Assembly (NCBI GenBank): GCA_021030915.1
Contig: JAGEMR010000030.1
Coordinates: 1 to 64,000, forward strand
Direction: 5' to 3'
Length of the DNA stretch: 64,000 nt
Origin: Astrothelium macrocarpum
Lineage: Eukaryota; Ascomycota; Dothideomycetes; Trypetheliales; Trypetheliaceae
Shown here: one piece after another, positions 11,997 through 24,336 of the stretch
Layout: every line of letters starts with the position of its first letter
Position numbering within the stretch: position 1 is the first letter of the stretch
Notes under the pieces: generated by a model
Told to the model about the DNA's origin: nothing
Seen by the model: only the letters and a program-made list of their open reading frames with translations
Database searches by the model: none
Translations under genes and position numbers: made by a program

Positions 11997-14357
11997 TTAC
12001 CAACTACCCATTTCTCCCAGATATGGTGTTTCCAAACAAAGATGAAGATCCGCATACACTTCCGACTCCAAGTCTTTCGTGGATACATCCCAGGAGTATT
12101 GTGGACTGTGGACAACTGGATCCGTAGCGTGAGAAAAATGCATTACAACATTTTCGGCGAACGACATTGAATCATCAATACCCGTCGTACTTCGAGTTGT
12201 AGTATCTGCGTCTGGACACAACGACAGAGGCTTTTTCGGAATGGAAGGCAGGTAATCAATATCATCACTGGCATCGTACATGTTGCTGGAGACTTCGCAG
12301 ATCGTTGACTCGTTTGCGGTATGCATGATCGAATCCGCGAGGTCCTCGGTGCTGGCCGACATCTCCATCGCTGGGTCTATGCACACATTTCCAGGCGCTC
12401 CTGAATTCTCTTTAGCTTTGGCCAATAATTTGTTAATTAGCCTCCATAAGACCACATCTCTTCCATCGCAAAACACCGTATTAGTGTGAATGGAACCATC
12501 TCGAAGGACGCCGTCGACAGCGTCCCACGCTCGTTTAGTCAGATGTGAATGAGGCCGATGGGATAATTCTACTAAAATGATCAAGAGTGGATGCCAGTAG
12601 ATGTATTTCCGGGACGCCCACGCGAACTGCTTCACCGATTGATCTGTTATTAAGAAAACCGAGTCTTCTAGAATAGATAGAGCAAGAAGAAATGAGCTCT
12701 CGCGACGTCTTGCATCAACAAAGGTATGTGTCAACGGCGTTGGGCTACCGTCGCTACCAATTTCACGCAGACGAAAAGGACACTGAACCATCAGTCTTAG
12801 TTTTGTAATGGCTGTTCTTGCAAGCACTCGTGCCAGTATAGCTTGCGGCGCTCGAGGTGCAGCATGTCTCAGATAATCCACCTGCTGTCTCTTTTCACAG
12901 GCAGCAATCTTACGCAATCTCTCTGGAATTCCCGCCGATTTATCCGATTTTCTCAGGCTTGCAGAAATACCAGATAGATTATCACGACTCAGCAGGGCGG
13001 TTTCGTATCGGACAAGGCTGAGCGTCATATCAGTAAAACCACCACGAGGAGCGGGTGCAACCACGGCATCTTGTTCCCAATCCTCGTCGTTCAAGTTGAG
13101 CGGCAACTGCGTATCAAACGACTCCGGGCTGAGAGTTGCCTTGCAACCCTGGTCCTCTGCAGCTCGAAGCTCGAGAATGTAAATCTGCCACCACAAGCGA
13201 CGACGCATCTCTGTCTGGTTCCACGGTAGACCGAGTTTTGCACCATCCCGATGTAGTCCAAGGGCAAAGGCAATACGTATGGCCATTCCAATGAGTATCC
13301 AAATGCGTCGTGCACTACAATACCGCCGAAGGCCAGCGATGAAGAGGACTAAGGCTTGGAGTGTACCAAGATCTTCTGCAGTGGAGAACTCAGCCTGGGC
13401 CAAAGCGTGCTCAACAGCGTATGTGTAACGACGAAGGAGATCCAACTTTGCCTCTCCAAATTGTCTTTCGGCTTCTTTTTCAGATACGCTATGGACTGCC
13501 AAAAAAAATACCACGAACATGAGGGCTGCCTCGACCCTATTCAAGCCCTCGGGGGAATCAATGGCTTTTTCTACCGTCTCTTCCATATCGATTGTATGTA
13601 AGACATGAAACAACGGACTCACTCTTTGCAAGAATAAAAGCCAGTAATTTCGAACATGAAAAGTCGGTGGATAGAGCGCCTGTAATTCGATCGAAGTGCC
13701 ATTTATTTGAAGCGTGAGATAGTCGGTTTCACCGATCGAGCAAGTAGCTGAGTCTACGGGTTCGTACTCCAGCATTCTATGAAGGTCCTTGATCTAAGTT
13801 CCATGAGCATCTCGACGCAATACCATGAAGAGTATCCGTACCTCGTTTCTGAGACTGGTCCAGATAGAATTGTTGATGAACAAATTTTTACCATTTCTTC
13901 TCAACATCCAAGCGTCATCATCAAGATTTTGAGCAGGCCCAATTTCTGGAATATGATCTGATCCTTCTCTAGGAGTACTGCTCGCATATCTAGCGCTGGT
14001 ACACAATGCTCGACTGGCGCGGTGATGTAATCCAAGATTATCTTCAGTACAGTCTGGCGAGTCTTCGTACTCTAAATGTCTTGGCTCACTAACGTCTTGT
14101 TGCTTGCTCAAGGCATCCAGTAGGGACTCTAGCCTAGCCATTCTTCTTTTGATATCGTCATTTTTTGCAGTCTCAAGGGTCTTCTTTCCTGGTCCTCTCG
14201 GTCGTCGTTTGTTGTGGTGCGGGTAAACACATGTCTTTAATCCTTTCGCGCAGTTTGAGCACGGATGTCTTTTGTCGCATTTGACTTTACGCCTGCGGCA
14301 CGAAAGGCAAGATAATCGATTCGATCCAAAGGATTCTACTGGAATTCCAGCTTCCAT
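11997..14357 (-). CDS. Zn(II)2Cys6 transcription factor with fungal_trans domain
   Basis: Nuclear binuclear-zinc-cluster regulator of about 770 residues from two exons (14357-13842 and 13793-11997; 48-bp intron). The DNA-binding domain is complete: the six cysteines at 17, 20, 27, 33, 36 and 43 follow CX2CX6CX5CX2CX6C. A basic linker (KRRPRGPGKK) and a short coiled-coil-like stretch (MARLESLLDALSKQQ) follow. The middle region (about 200-460) carries the fungal_trans signature, for example RRLWWQIYILELRAAEDQG after IGMAIRIAFALGLHRD. The intron joins TSLRNE to IKDLHRMLEYEP. It lies between the maleylacetate reductase (convergent) and the GH106-like gene (same strand), and may control one or both; this is inference. 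An ORF overlapping the start upstream (to 14634) is in another frame and I do not use it. Confidence 0.87.
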
Positions 14358-15022
14358 GTCTCACGGTCAATATAAGAAGTCGCTGGCATCTAATCAATAT
14401 GGATCTTGGTAATTTCAGAACTCTCCAAAAGAACACGAAATAGATATTGACTCCGCAGCCACAAGCATGGCAGGATTGGAAGAAAAAATTCTCAGAAGCA
14501 AATTCCGGCGGATCACGAGGAAGTGAGCGTGTTAGAGGTACTACCTCATCAGAAATCGTAATGAACTTGACTTCACAGCCTGCCTGACGATGTATGATGG
14601 TACAAATGTCCTCGAATCGTTTACGGGTAAGCATATTAGTAAAGACTCTTCATGCCGTTTTCCCGACGGTCAAGCAAATCGGACTTTAAAAAGATGTCCG
14701 AGCTCCGAAATGGCTCGTCTACTACATCTGTGGTAAACCACTCCACTGGTGTGGTCTGCACCGATCAAAGTCAATTTGGAGGGCCTACCAAGGTACAAAA
14801 GAGCGATGTAGGCCGAGCCCCTTAGTCAGCAGCGCCAGTACATGAGCCTTGTATACCTACTACCGAGTTAGCTTCTTATGTGTACACCATCTTCGCCGGG
14901 CCAGTCTATCAATAGACCGTCAGCAAAAGCCATTGCAAGTCCGCAAGTATAGATATTGGCCATCAACTACTCATTAATGTTTTTGCTACATTCATCTTGA
15001 ATTTCAAAGATTGTTCAATCTA
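14358..15022. other. Intergenic between TF start and GH106-like gene end
   Basis: Presumed promoter of the Zn2Cys6 gene and 3' flank of the rhamnosidase-like gene. A 115-codon frame on the minus strand (14287-14634) overlaps the TF start but has no recognised domain. Confidence 0.4.
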
Positions 15023-18000
15023 TCACGTTGCATACGGTACTATCACAACCGACTGCTGCAACCCATACGGCTGGACTGGCAATCCCGACTGCGGCACATT
15101 CGGCCCTGATCCGGATGTCTGTAACTGCTCCCAAATTGGTCTCAGTACATTCAGAAGTGGCGTGCTGACTACTGCCTCCACCGTGTTCTCTCCTTGCACC
15201 AGATACTCCGAGATCTCGGCCTTCGCCCATGTAGGGTCGAGTGGAGGCAAGGTGCGGCCGTTGATGGTGACTCGGAGGGTATGATAGATGGCGCCAAAGT
15301 CGATGTAGACGCCGGAATTGGTGGAATTGGAGTTGGGTGAGTTGAAGGTAGTCGTGTAGTACCCGCGTCCACTCACGTTAGGGCCGATATCAGAAATGGC
15401 AGACCAGGGAAGGAGTGAAGTAAGTTGGTGAGTCGTGTTGTATTTGACGGTGGCATTGGGCGTGATGTTTGAGAGATCGGAGGGCGGATCCCAATGCTCA
15501 ACGACAAGTGTCCAGTCGGTAAGATCGAGAGGGGAAGCAGATGCGGTTGGTAGGGATCGAGATGGATCATTGATGGCATTAGCAGGTGTACAGGCTCCAG
15601 CAGTCAGGTTAGAATGACCAGTATTACAAGAGATGGTAGAATTTGCATCAGCAAAAGCGACAATGATGCTTTGATTTCCGGCTAATTGGAAAGGAATGGT
15701 GGTCGATGCGTTTGAGCGTGTATAGTTTGCGATCTGAATTTGTTCTCCAGTCCAGGCGTCAAGGAAATAAGGTGTGCCTGTCGATGCGAATTCGATTGTG
15801 CCTTCGCTGTAACCATTACCCAAACCAAGATCATCTGCATCATTGTAGACAAAGACATAATCTGCACCAACCAGATCATCTCGCCTCCAGTACGTAAACC
15901 AAGAGCCGTTGGAGTTAATTTTCGTGAGCGGCTTAATGCCCAAAGAAGAGACAGTGTCGGCCAAACCTTCATAAGGAACGACGTGCACATTGGGTAATGA
16001 GGTGAGTGAATTTAGAATTTGGCTCACCCACTCTGTGCCATTCAGCGGCTCATATTGGATGACAGATGTTGGAATGCCACCAGAGAAGATGATGGGAAGG
16101 CCAGCATGAGCCAGATCTGCGATTCCTAATGCACCATCAATGGTCATTGAGTCGTTTGCACGAATGACCATAGCTTTGAATGCCTGGGCGTTCGGTGCGA
16201 AGATACCATCCGCAACGAATGCGTTGGGTAAATCAAAATTATCCGGACTCAGGTACTCGTATGTATATCCTAGCGATGATTTAGCATGAATTAGCATGAG
16301 AGCTTGACAAACATTACCTGCTTCCTCAAGATCCTGAGGCTGGTAATTTCGCACAATTGCAGGGAAGGTAGTGATCTTCATATAGAAAGCAAGATCCAAT
16401 TTCGGAACCCCTGACTGGAAGATATACGATAGACGAGCCGTAAAATTCATGTAATCTTGATAAAAGTCTGGCCAAGCCGGTTGACGTGGTCCATTCATTT
16501 CCGCAAATTCGTAGTCAAATGTCGTGAAGCCCGGCCATGTAGTGTTTCCGTACGGCCCAGTATAAGGATATCCGTGAAAGACGAACTGCACGACAGATCC
16601 TGCGATAGAGCGTTTGACATCAAACATTAGCTCCGGTAGGGTCTCTTGGTATGCTTCGTTCGGGTTGGCTCCGCACTCAGTAGAAACCAGGCGTTTTCCA
16701 GCAAGGTTGGCTGGACCGCAGTATTGACGGTAGCCATCGATCAGGTGATTGAAACCAAGAGACTCACACTCAGGAGCGTCGACGTTGGGAACATTTGCCA
16801 ACATGTCCATGGCAAGGTTGTATGATATTTGCGCAGAGAACTGCAAGTTGAGATAGTCTTGCGCCCACTGGTTGAGAGTCTCCACATAAGTGCCGTAGAG
16901 ATGTGTAAGCTGCAAGATAGCATGAGTACGGCCTTCAAATCGTCTTTCATTTTTCTGCTTACCGTTTCCCGGTAATCTGCGATATGGCTGTTCCCAAAAT
17001 CCGGCTCATCAGTGATCCACCACACAGCTGGCTCTCCATTAAACTCAACATTGTTCTGATGGAAGAGAATCGGGAGATATTTTGTAAGATCATAGCCATG
17101 CTCAACTTCGAAGACTGTTGTCAAATTCTCCGTCCAGAAAAGGTTCTCTCGTATCTCAATACTATCTTCCCACGCATAATTACCAACACTCATAAGAAGT
17201 TCTCGGGTCCCGTTGGTAAGCACGTGTTGTTCCCAAAAGTTTGTGGTAGTTTGGGCTCCAAGGGCAGAAAAGTGGTCTACTGCCCACGAACCATTCTGTA
17301 GATAGGTTTGAAGTGCTGTCTGGGGTCCTCCTAAGAGCTCGGGATCTTGCTGCGCACGGTAGTCGGAGTGAATGAGATAGATGACGAATAGAGTACAACT
17401 TAAGCCTCCACCACTTTGCGGACAACTGAAGCTAAGTCTCCCGTTCGAATCTACTGAGTCGGTAAGATCCGCAAGACTGCTGGTCGATAAAGTGACCTGA
17501 GTTCTATTCGCTGGAGAGTCTCCTGGCAAACTTGGATATGTGCCAGTCGCATTTAATTCAGTGGTCCCTGCATAGGATCCAGAAGTCGGCACGGTCACAT
17601 TGACTGAAGAGACGGCGCGTCCGCCGACTACTGCTTGAAGTTTGCCCGTACCCCAACCAGGCAGGATATTACTATAATTGCCTCCGAGGGGAATTGAGAT
17701 GTTGTAGCTGTACAGGTCCCAGGCCAGTCCTTCCGAGCCTTCAGGAGCGGGGACGCCCTGGCCTTGGTTTGGACCCATGGCAAAATCTGAAATCAAATCG
17801 TTGTCTGCATGAGCCTGGAGCAGGGTCTTGAATACGGTCTCTGACAAATCTTGTTACTTTTCCCTAAAGGAATAATGGGTCTTGGTGACTTACGCCATGC
17901 TGGAGTTCCCCACCCATATACTGCCCAATCGTCTGGTGCAAAGGTGCCCGTTCCTTACCTTCGTTAGCATAACATTTCAATCTTACGTCAGACAGCTCAC

Positions 18001-18392
18001 CTTGAGGCGTGCCTCCGTATAGATAGTATCCCAAAACCTCAACACCTCCCATACCAACGGCACCGGCTGCTCGTACGTCCCCCGTAAGCGTAGGGAGGTC
18101 GACTGAGGCATCTGGCACCCAGTATCTGAATCGTGGTCGGACATTTTTGGAGGGATTGGTAAAGGTTCCAGCATCAATCGCAGCATTAACGAGGGAATCC
18201 GTGTGATTGTATGGTAGAGACGAGACCTTCAAGGCACAAAGGCTTAGCAATGCAAGGGAGAAGAGCTGTTCCAGGTCAGTATGAACTGCAGCAATATCAA
18301 GGGTCACGCGTACTCTCTTTTCTGCCATTGTGCGCGCCTCTCTGTACCAGTGACTGAACAAAAGCAAGACTTACAGTGGCAACGAGCTTCAG
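15023..18392 (-). CDS. Secreted glycoside hydrolase, GH106-like (alpha-L-rhamnosidase family)
   Basis: Large secreted enzyme, about 1035 residues, expected to release L-rhamnose from glycosides. Exons are 18392-18375, 18265-18001, 17953-17894, 17840-16963 and 16909-15023. Family-type features are the N-terminal TNPSKNVRPRFRYWVPDASVD with GGVEVLGYYLYG, a spliced segment reading APDDWAVYGWGTPAW, then FAMGPNQGQGVPAPEG, WWITDEPDFGNSHIADYRET and many N-glycosylation sequons (NxS/T). A C-terminal beta-sandwich-like region resembles GH2 sugar-binding modules. The signal peptide is cleanest when an 18-nt first exon reading (x)KLVAT is joined to LFSLALLSLCALK, but the start codon there is CTG and not ATG. 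The alternative is an ATG at about 18328 with an extended N-terminus and a weaker signal. Family assignment is from memory of motif order, so another GH2-related family remains possible. Confidence 0.7.
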
Positions 18393-19400
18393 CTGGAGCT
18401 ATAACCAGACTTTTGACCCCATATCAATAATCCATTGTCAGATGGAAGCTCACCAATATCTCCCAGGAACATGACATCTTTTCGGTCGGGACTCGACCGA
18501 AATATTGATCCTCGCCATCAATAGAAGATCTAATAGCGGGTCCGGAATGTGGTTCCTGGAGCCAATTCCAGTCCCATGCACGTGCCTAGTCTCCCGAACT
18601 CTCATTTCCGTATAACGGTTGCAGGGTAGAGCCTTGGCTTACAGCGAGGATTCCCATGTTCTCCACATGAAGTCCCCGGTCCCCGCAAAATTCCCCACAT
18701 TCAAGCAGAAAGCATGGAGATTCCAAGACTGTGGGGATAGCTCGGATACGTATTCGGATGGAGATGTGACGAGTAGCGAAGGTTGGCTGCTGGGGTGTTG
18801 TTTGCTAATGGCAAGAGGTTTGCGATTCAGCAATATTTCGGCCCGAGCGGAGAGCAGGTATAGCGAAATGAAGCCTGCCCAACGATCAGGGGGCAATAAT
18901 TGATACAGTGAGATTGTGAATCCAGTTGAATCTCTCGCATCCTGCTCGATACGATCTCTTGTCTTTCTTGCATATCGCAGTCCGAGTTTATGTAAACCAC
19001 CAGAAATTGGACCTTGTACGTTGGTGACGGCCTGGCAAAGCCAGCAAGCATTGATTGAAACAATTATATCATTAATCCAAATTAATCTCGTTGTGCTCCA
19101 ATCCGAGACTATGCAATAGAAGCTGGTAACTCAAAGTGCAGCCCTTCACCCTAGACGCATCAAAAGAAGGAGGATGAACTGGGTATCAAAATGTAGCCTT
19201 CCATGCTCCAGATCTGAACCATGAACACAATTGGACAAGATCCCATGACAAGTAACCATTTCATCTCATACACCCACCGCCAAAGAGTAGGCACCATAAA
19301 ACACCGCGCTGTGCAAAATTCCCTGAGAAGTCCTTTCTCGCCCATCCTCTCGAAACCGATCCTGTATTCTCAGTCCTTCTCACCCATCCAAATTCCCTTC
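18393..19400. other. Intergenic, about 1 kb, no gene recognised
   Basis: Separates the 5' end of the GH106-like gene from the 3' end of the kinesin gene. Only short ORFs occur, none with motifs. Confidence 0.5.
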
Positions 19401-22400
19401 CTACGACAACACTAATCTTTCCCCCTCCGCATAACCCCCGGTCTCCTCCTCCCTCTCCTTTTCCAAGCTCCCTCTATCCACCACACTCCGATCACGAATC
19501 ATCCGATCCAGAATTCGCGTCATCTCATCCACGCTCTTCCCCTTCCGCTGCCCCGCCGCTTCCACCTTCGCCGCCGGCGCCATCAACAGCTCCGGACTCA
19601 GTGGCGCAGGTGGTGGGCCGATCGACGCGTGCGTAAAACCGAGCGCGCTGCTTCGCCCTGCGCCGCTCGTGATGCTGCCAGCCGAGACGCGCGTTGCAGC
19701 CGAGGGTGCGCCGGCTGCGGGTGTGTTCCGGGCACTTGTGACGCTGGCAGCGCTCGTATTGCGCTTGAGACTGGCGGGTACAGGGTCTGTAGCATTGGCT
19801 CCGGTGTTGGAAGGACCCCAGAGTGCAGATGTGCGCCGTGGCTCGGTTGCGGATTGTGGGGAGAGGTCGGCGAGGTCCCGCTTGCGTGCTGCGGAGCGGA
19901 GGGCCGAGACCATGCGTTCTTTATCGTCTAGGCGGGCACGGAGGTCTGCTATCTCAGCGTCCTTGTCGCGGAGAAGCTCCGCTCCTCCTGATCCCCCTCC
20001 TCCAGCACCGCCAGTGGCATCGCTGCCATCGCTGATGCGTCGAGCGTGAGGGGAAGAAAGATTCGAGGAGGCGAAGCCCGCTGAGAGGCGCGAGTGGGAG
20101 GATCGGCGGGCCTGGAGGAGACGCTTTTCGAGCGTGGCGATGTAGCGATTTTTATCTGCGAGGTCGGCCTGAAGCGCGCGGATGTGCGCAGCAGATGAGG
20201 CAGTACCATCGCCATTGGACCCGAGGCTGGAAGCTTCATCAAGTTCGGCGTCTGGGTCCTGGGCTACGGAAGTCCGGGTGCGGCTATCACCTGTGGGGAG
20301 TGACGTGGCGGAGGGAGTACGGGAGCCATGACTTCGTTCGGAGATGGCTGGGAAGCCAATGGAGCCGGTTGAGTGAGAGCGGTTAGGAGCGGTGGGGTGG
20401 CCGTGAGCCGCATCCAGGGTGGTGTGAGAGGATGATGAACGTGCGGAGGGAGGGTGATGAACTGATTCCGATGTGCGAGTTGTTCCGTTGCTGAGTGTAG
20501 ATGTACGTTTTAGCATACTGAGAGAAGAGAATGAGCGTCCGGCATTGGCATAGTTGTTTACAGAGTTGACACCAATGGACTTTGAGCTCAGGATTAGACG
20601 ATTGAGATGCTCTATCCGCTCTTTCAGTGCCGTTCTTGCAAGTTGCATCTCGAGCATCTGTTCTTCGTGCCGGGCTTGCTCTTGCTCTTCACGCAGCTTC
20701 TCTTCCTCTTCGTCTCTGGCTTGTTCCTTCGCCTTGTGTTGTTCGTCGAGCTGGCGACGGAGATCTGATATTTCCATGCGATATCGGTCGAGAAGAGCTC
20801 GGCTACCAGCATCGCCAGCACCACTGTGCGCTTCTTCTGCTTTCTTTGCGTGGCTCACGATATTGTTTTTTGCGCGAGAAGCAAACTTTAGGGTGTTCAG
20901 TGTTTCAACGGTGTGGCTGTTTGCCAAGGCAATGGTTGATGATCCACCAATTTGTAAGGTACAAAGGATACTGATCAGTGAGTTTCCTGACAGAGCTGGC
21001 TGTAATAGTCGAGTCAATTTGCTGTCCCGATACGGTAGATGTTTCCCTTCGTTGTCTGTTGGATTGCCTTGTTTGTCCTTTTCACCAGAGAGTTTGGCGA
21101 TGACTGTGCCCAAGGTGAGCAAACTTTTGTTAATGTGAGCTCCTTCAGTCCGCCTCTCTTTACTTTCCGCTGCTCGTTCTGAGCCCGCAAGATCGATTAA
21201 ACTTAAGGTAGAAACGAGTACGCCACCGGGCACAAGTGCTTTTCGTTTGCTGTCATGTGTCCCTGCCGCAACATTTCGCTCACGGCTTTCAACCACAATC
21301 TGGACAACAGCATGACTTCGAGAACTACGCGCATTCCACTGAGTGCTGCTTGTCCGTCTAGCATGGTCGCCTCGTGCAATGACTCGGAGTAATTGTGTAG
21401 GACTCTGAACGATTTCTTCCTTCAATGGTGTTGCGTAGACGCCTCGCTTCTTATCTTCTCGAAGTTTGATTTCTTCTTGTTGCGGTGTTCCAGGGCCTCC
21501 AAGCGCGCCTCCTGTAGATACCGCTAACAGATCATGTATCTTTTCATTGTAGATTTCAAGGTAACTGACGCGGAGAAGGAACTCGCGATGAGGTGTTTCT
21601 CGAATATAAGAGAAGATATCTGTAATGGCTAATGGTATGACACCTGGAGATGTAGTTGTGCCTTGCATGGAAAATGTTTTCCCCGTACCAGTCATCCCAT
21701 ATGCGAAAACGGTGCCATGATAGCCTTCCATTACTCGGCGAACCAGGCGCTTTGCAGCCGAATCGTATACTCTTGCGTTGTGGTCATGTGTAGTAAAGAC
21801 ATTATCTGGACCTTGCATCAGATTGGAGTTTCTGATGTGTTAATATTAGAGACTCACCGTAATAATATTCACCCCCTTCTTTGCCTTTGTACGAAACCAA
21901 AGACCTTCTTCCATCTACCATCCATTCGCCTTGTGATCGCGCTTCTGCAGGTCCAGTATCTGGCCTCACCCTGACACTGACCAGGACATTTCCCTTTCCA
22001 TCTTTTTGTGTGGAATCCCTCTTCGTCTTTCCACTTTCACCTGATGCCAAGCCGGAAAATTTCGGCATTTCTTCATCAATATCCTCGAACTGTGTGGCGC
22101 TCGTGGAATACGATCCATCAACCGAAGAACTTGTACTGTCTGGTGGCGAAGGGAGACTAAGTAAACCCTCGGAACCTTGTGCTCCTTGTGCGCTTGAAAT
22201 GGATTTGCTATCTCCAGTTCCGTTAAGCAAACTTGGTGCGGATCCCGGTATTCGTAGAGGTGCTATCGTTGGTGTGATGCCGCTCGATATTCGTGGTTTT
22301 TTGTTCTGAGGTGTGTAGAGACGTTTGCTATTGGGGGACGTATTTATCGAACCAGAAGGTGGCTGCGCAGATGGAGTCGTGCTCATTGCCAGAGGACTTG

Positions 22401-22800
22401 TTGGGAGAGATGAAAGGCGCGATTTGCCTCTGGGAGGTTGAGGGAACGAACCAATGCTAATGACTTTGCGAACATTCTTTCCTGTCGGAGTTGCACTTGT
22501 TGCCGGATTTAGCAGCTCGAGTCTGTTGTTCCCAAGCGTAGGTATGCTGGATGTAGAATGCGCGTGCACTTGATGTTTCGGAGCAGAAGAGGGTGCTGGA
22601 ATGCCGCTTGAAGGTGACACAGTTTTACTCGTGGCTATCCCGGATTGCGCTGATGCAGAAGACAATCGTTTCGTCTCCGACCCTGGGGGAGAGGTCGCAG
22701 AGTGGCTATTTCTGTCTCGACTTTTGGGGACAGGAAGAGACGGAAGAGGTCCAGTGGGAGGATTAAGCGACGGTCGTGGTGGGCGAATGGCAGTTGCCAT
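19401..22800 (-). CDS. Kinesin, Kip2/KipA (kinesin-7-like) family
   Basis: Microtubule plus-end-directed motor of about 1117 residues, in fungi linked to plus-end growth and polarity. Two exons (22800-21858 and 21811-19401) are joined by a 46-bp intron inside the motor (EYYYG+PDNVFTTHDHN). A Pro/Ser-rich N-terminal extension of about 270 residues precedes the motor, as in Kip2. The motor is complete: VLVSVRVRP, P-loop GMTGTGKT at about 353-360, switch I NARSSRSHAVV, switch II LIDLAGSERAAES and neck KFASRAKNNIVSHAKK. A coiled coil with LRRQLDEQHKAKEQARDEEE follows, then a Ser-rich low-complexity region and a second coil (DKDAEIADLRARLDDKERM). I chose the ATG giving MATAIRPPRPSLNP; an in-frame ATG 11 codons upstream (22833) is possible. 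Confidence 0.9.
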
Positions 22801-24336
22801 TTTTTTGTTTTGCCAGTTGGTCGGGATCTTCACTCCGGGCTATGAGGTTTAAAGAGCCGTTGAATGTGATCCAGAATATTTCCAATTACGCCCATTGGCG
22901 CTGGGGAGTTGGCGCAAAATGTCAACTGCGGATTGATATCATGCCAGCGGGCTTTGGATAAGGTAGTTATCTTCACGATGATTTGTATATTGTCGCCCGA
23001 TATAGTCTTGCCATACCAAGCTCAAACGTGAAGGAAAGCCGGGTTAACGGGATGGTGGCGCGCTGCAGCACTCCGTTTCAGGGCAGGGGTTTTTTTCTAG
23101 AATGTCAATGCAGGTCGTGCGAAGACAGGGTTAGGGCTGGTAGGGCACACAGCAAGTACGCGTGCAATTGTGGGGATGGTGTGAGGAGGTTGTCAATGGT
23201 AGAAAATGAACAGTTGAAAAGGACAGGACCGTTGTTGTGCTACGGAGGGCGTGGTGGATTGTGACTATGCCTGCAGGTGACGAGCGCAGAAAAGGGCAAA
23301 TAGGTAGCTTGGACACCTTGAGGATCCCTTTCCAACCTCAAGCCATCGACCGGGCTAAAACTTCCCGGCGCAACCTTCGCTCCCGTCCTGTGCGGCGCAC
23401 ATCAAACGGACCGTCCAAGCCGATTCGTGGGGCTGCACTGTTCGCTCGGGGCGTAGAGTGCTGCGTACACAGAGCGGTCGAGCAGCTGTTTAAAAGGAGC
23501 AACGAGGTCACGCTGCACGAAAGGGAGTTTTATCGGTATCTGCCGGAAGGACTGCTCGCGCTCGTTTTCATTCGTGCTCCAATTCCAGCCCCTTCAAGGA
23601 GAGAACGCGCTAGGGTCACGCCTTGGCCTTGCGTTCAAGGGTGAGCCCCCAAGTCCTGGTCCCTCGGTAACGATCGTCAGAGGTGAACCCTAATGAACAT
23701 GTGCTGTGGGCGAGAGGGGTGCAGATGTTGTGCGAGGTACATTGCGAGGAGAAAAGCTTTACGCTACGGAGGTTATTCAGTCAATAGCAGAGAACATATC
23801 GCTGCTTTCCCCAGAGCTTCGTCTGATGCAATCCCGGCCTACGTGTCACCACTGCCGGGCTCGAGTCGCCAGTCGGACAAGTGGCGGCCAGCACTGTGCA
23901 CGGCAAAGCCAATCGCTACTCAAGCCTCAGCGCGATAACGTTTATCACGACCCGTATGGTTGCTGTGAGAGCCAGCCCAGACGCCAGCGATTTGACAGCC
24001 GGCCCTCGTGCTTTGCCACTAATGTTCTTGTTGTCAGCTCCATACAGCTTCGAGCATCATACGTGACTGTCCAAGATTGGATGCTACTATTCAACATGCA
24101 CCTGCAAAATATTGGTATTCATTTAATAAGCGTAATTAGCGAAGATCATGGCGTGCGGCACACCAGTAGAAAACTGCTGGAGATCTATCTCCGGGCCTAA
24201 GACTCCCGCCCCCGTCGAGACCCCTGCAGATCCACCGTCCGCCGTTGTGCCAATAGACGCATCAGCCATCCGACGTCAGAAGCTTTACATAGCCACTCAG
24301 AGTCCAGATTGCGACAGTCTTTCGTACAGGCTATCG
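22801..24336. other. Intergenic, 1.5 kb, no gene recognised
   Basis: Lies between the kinesin 5' end and the 3' end of the DHQS-like gene. A long plus-strand frame at 23237-23644 lacks an ATG and has no known motif. A frame at 24148-24402 mostly overlaps the 3' end of the cyclase gene antisense. Confidence 0.5.

Noticed and set aside
14287..14634. 115-codon minus frame overlapping the Zn2Cys6 start
   Set aside because: Overlaps the well-supported DNA-binding domain exon in another frame; no domain seen.
23237..23644. 135-codon plus-strand frame upstream of the kinesin gene
   Set aside because: Begins at GTG, has no ATG near the start, no motif, and lies in a presumed promoter.
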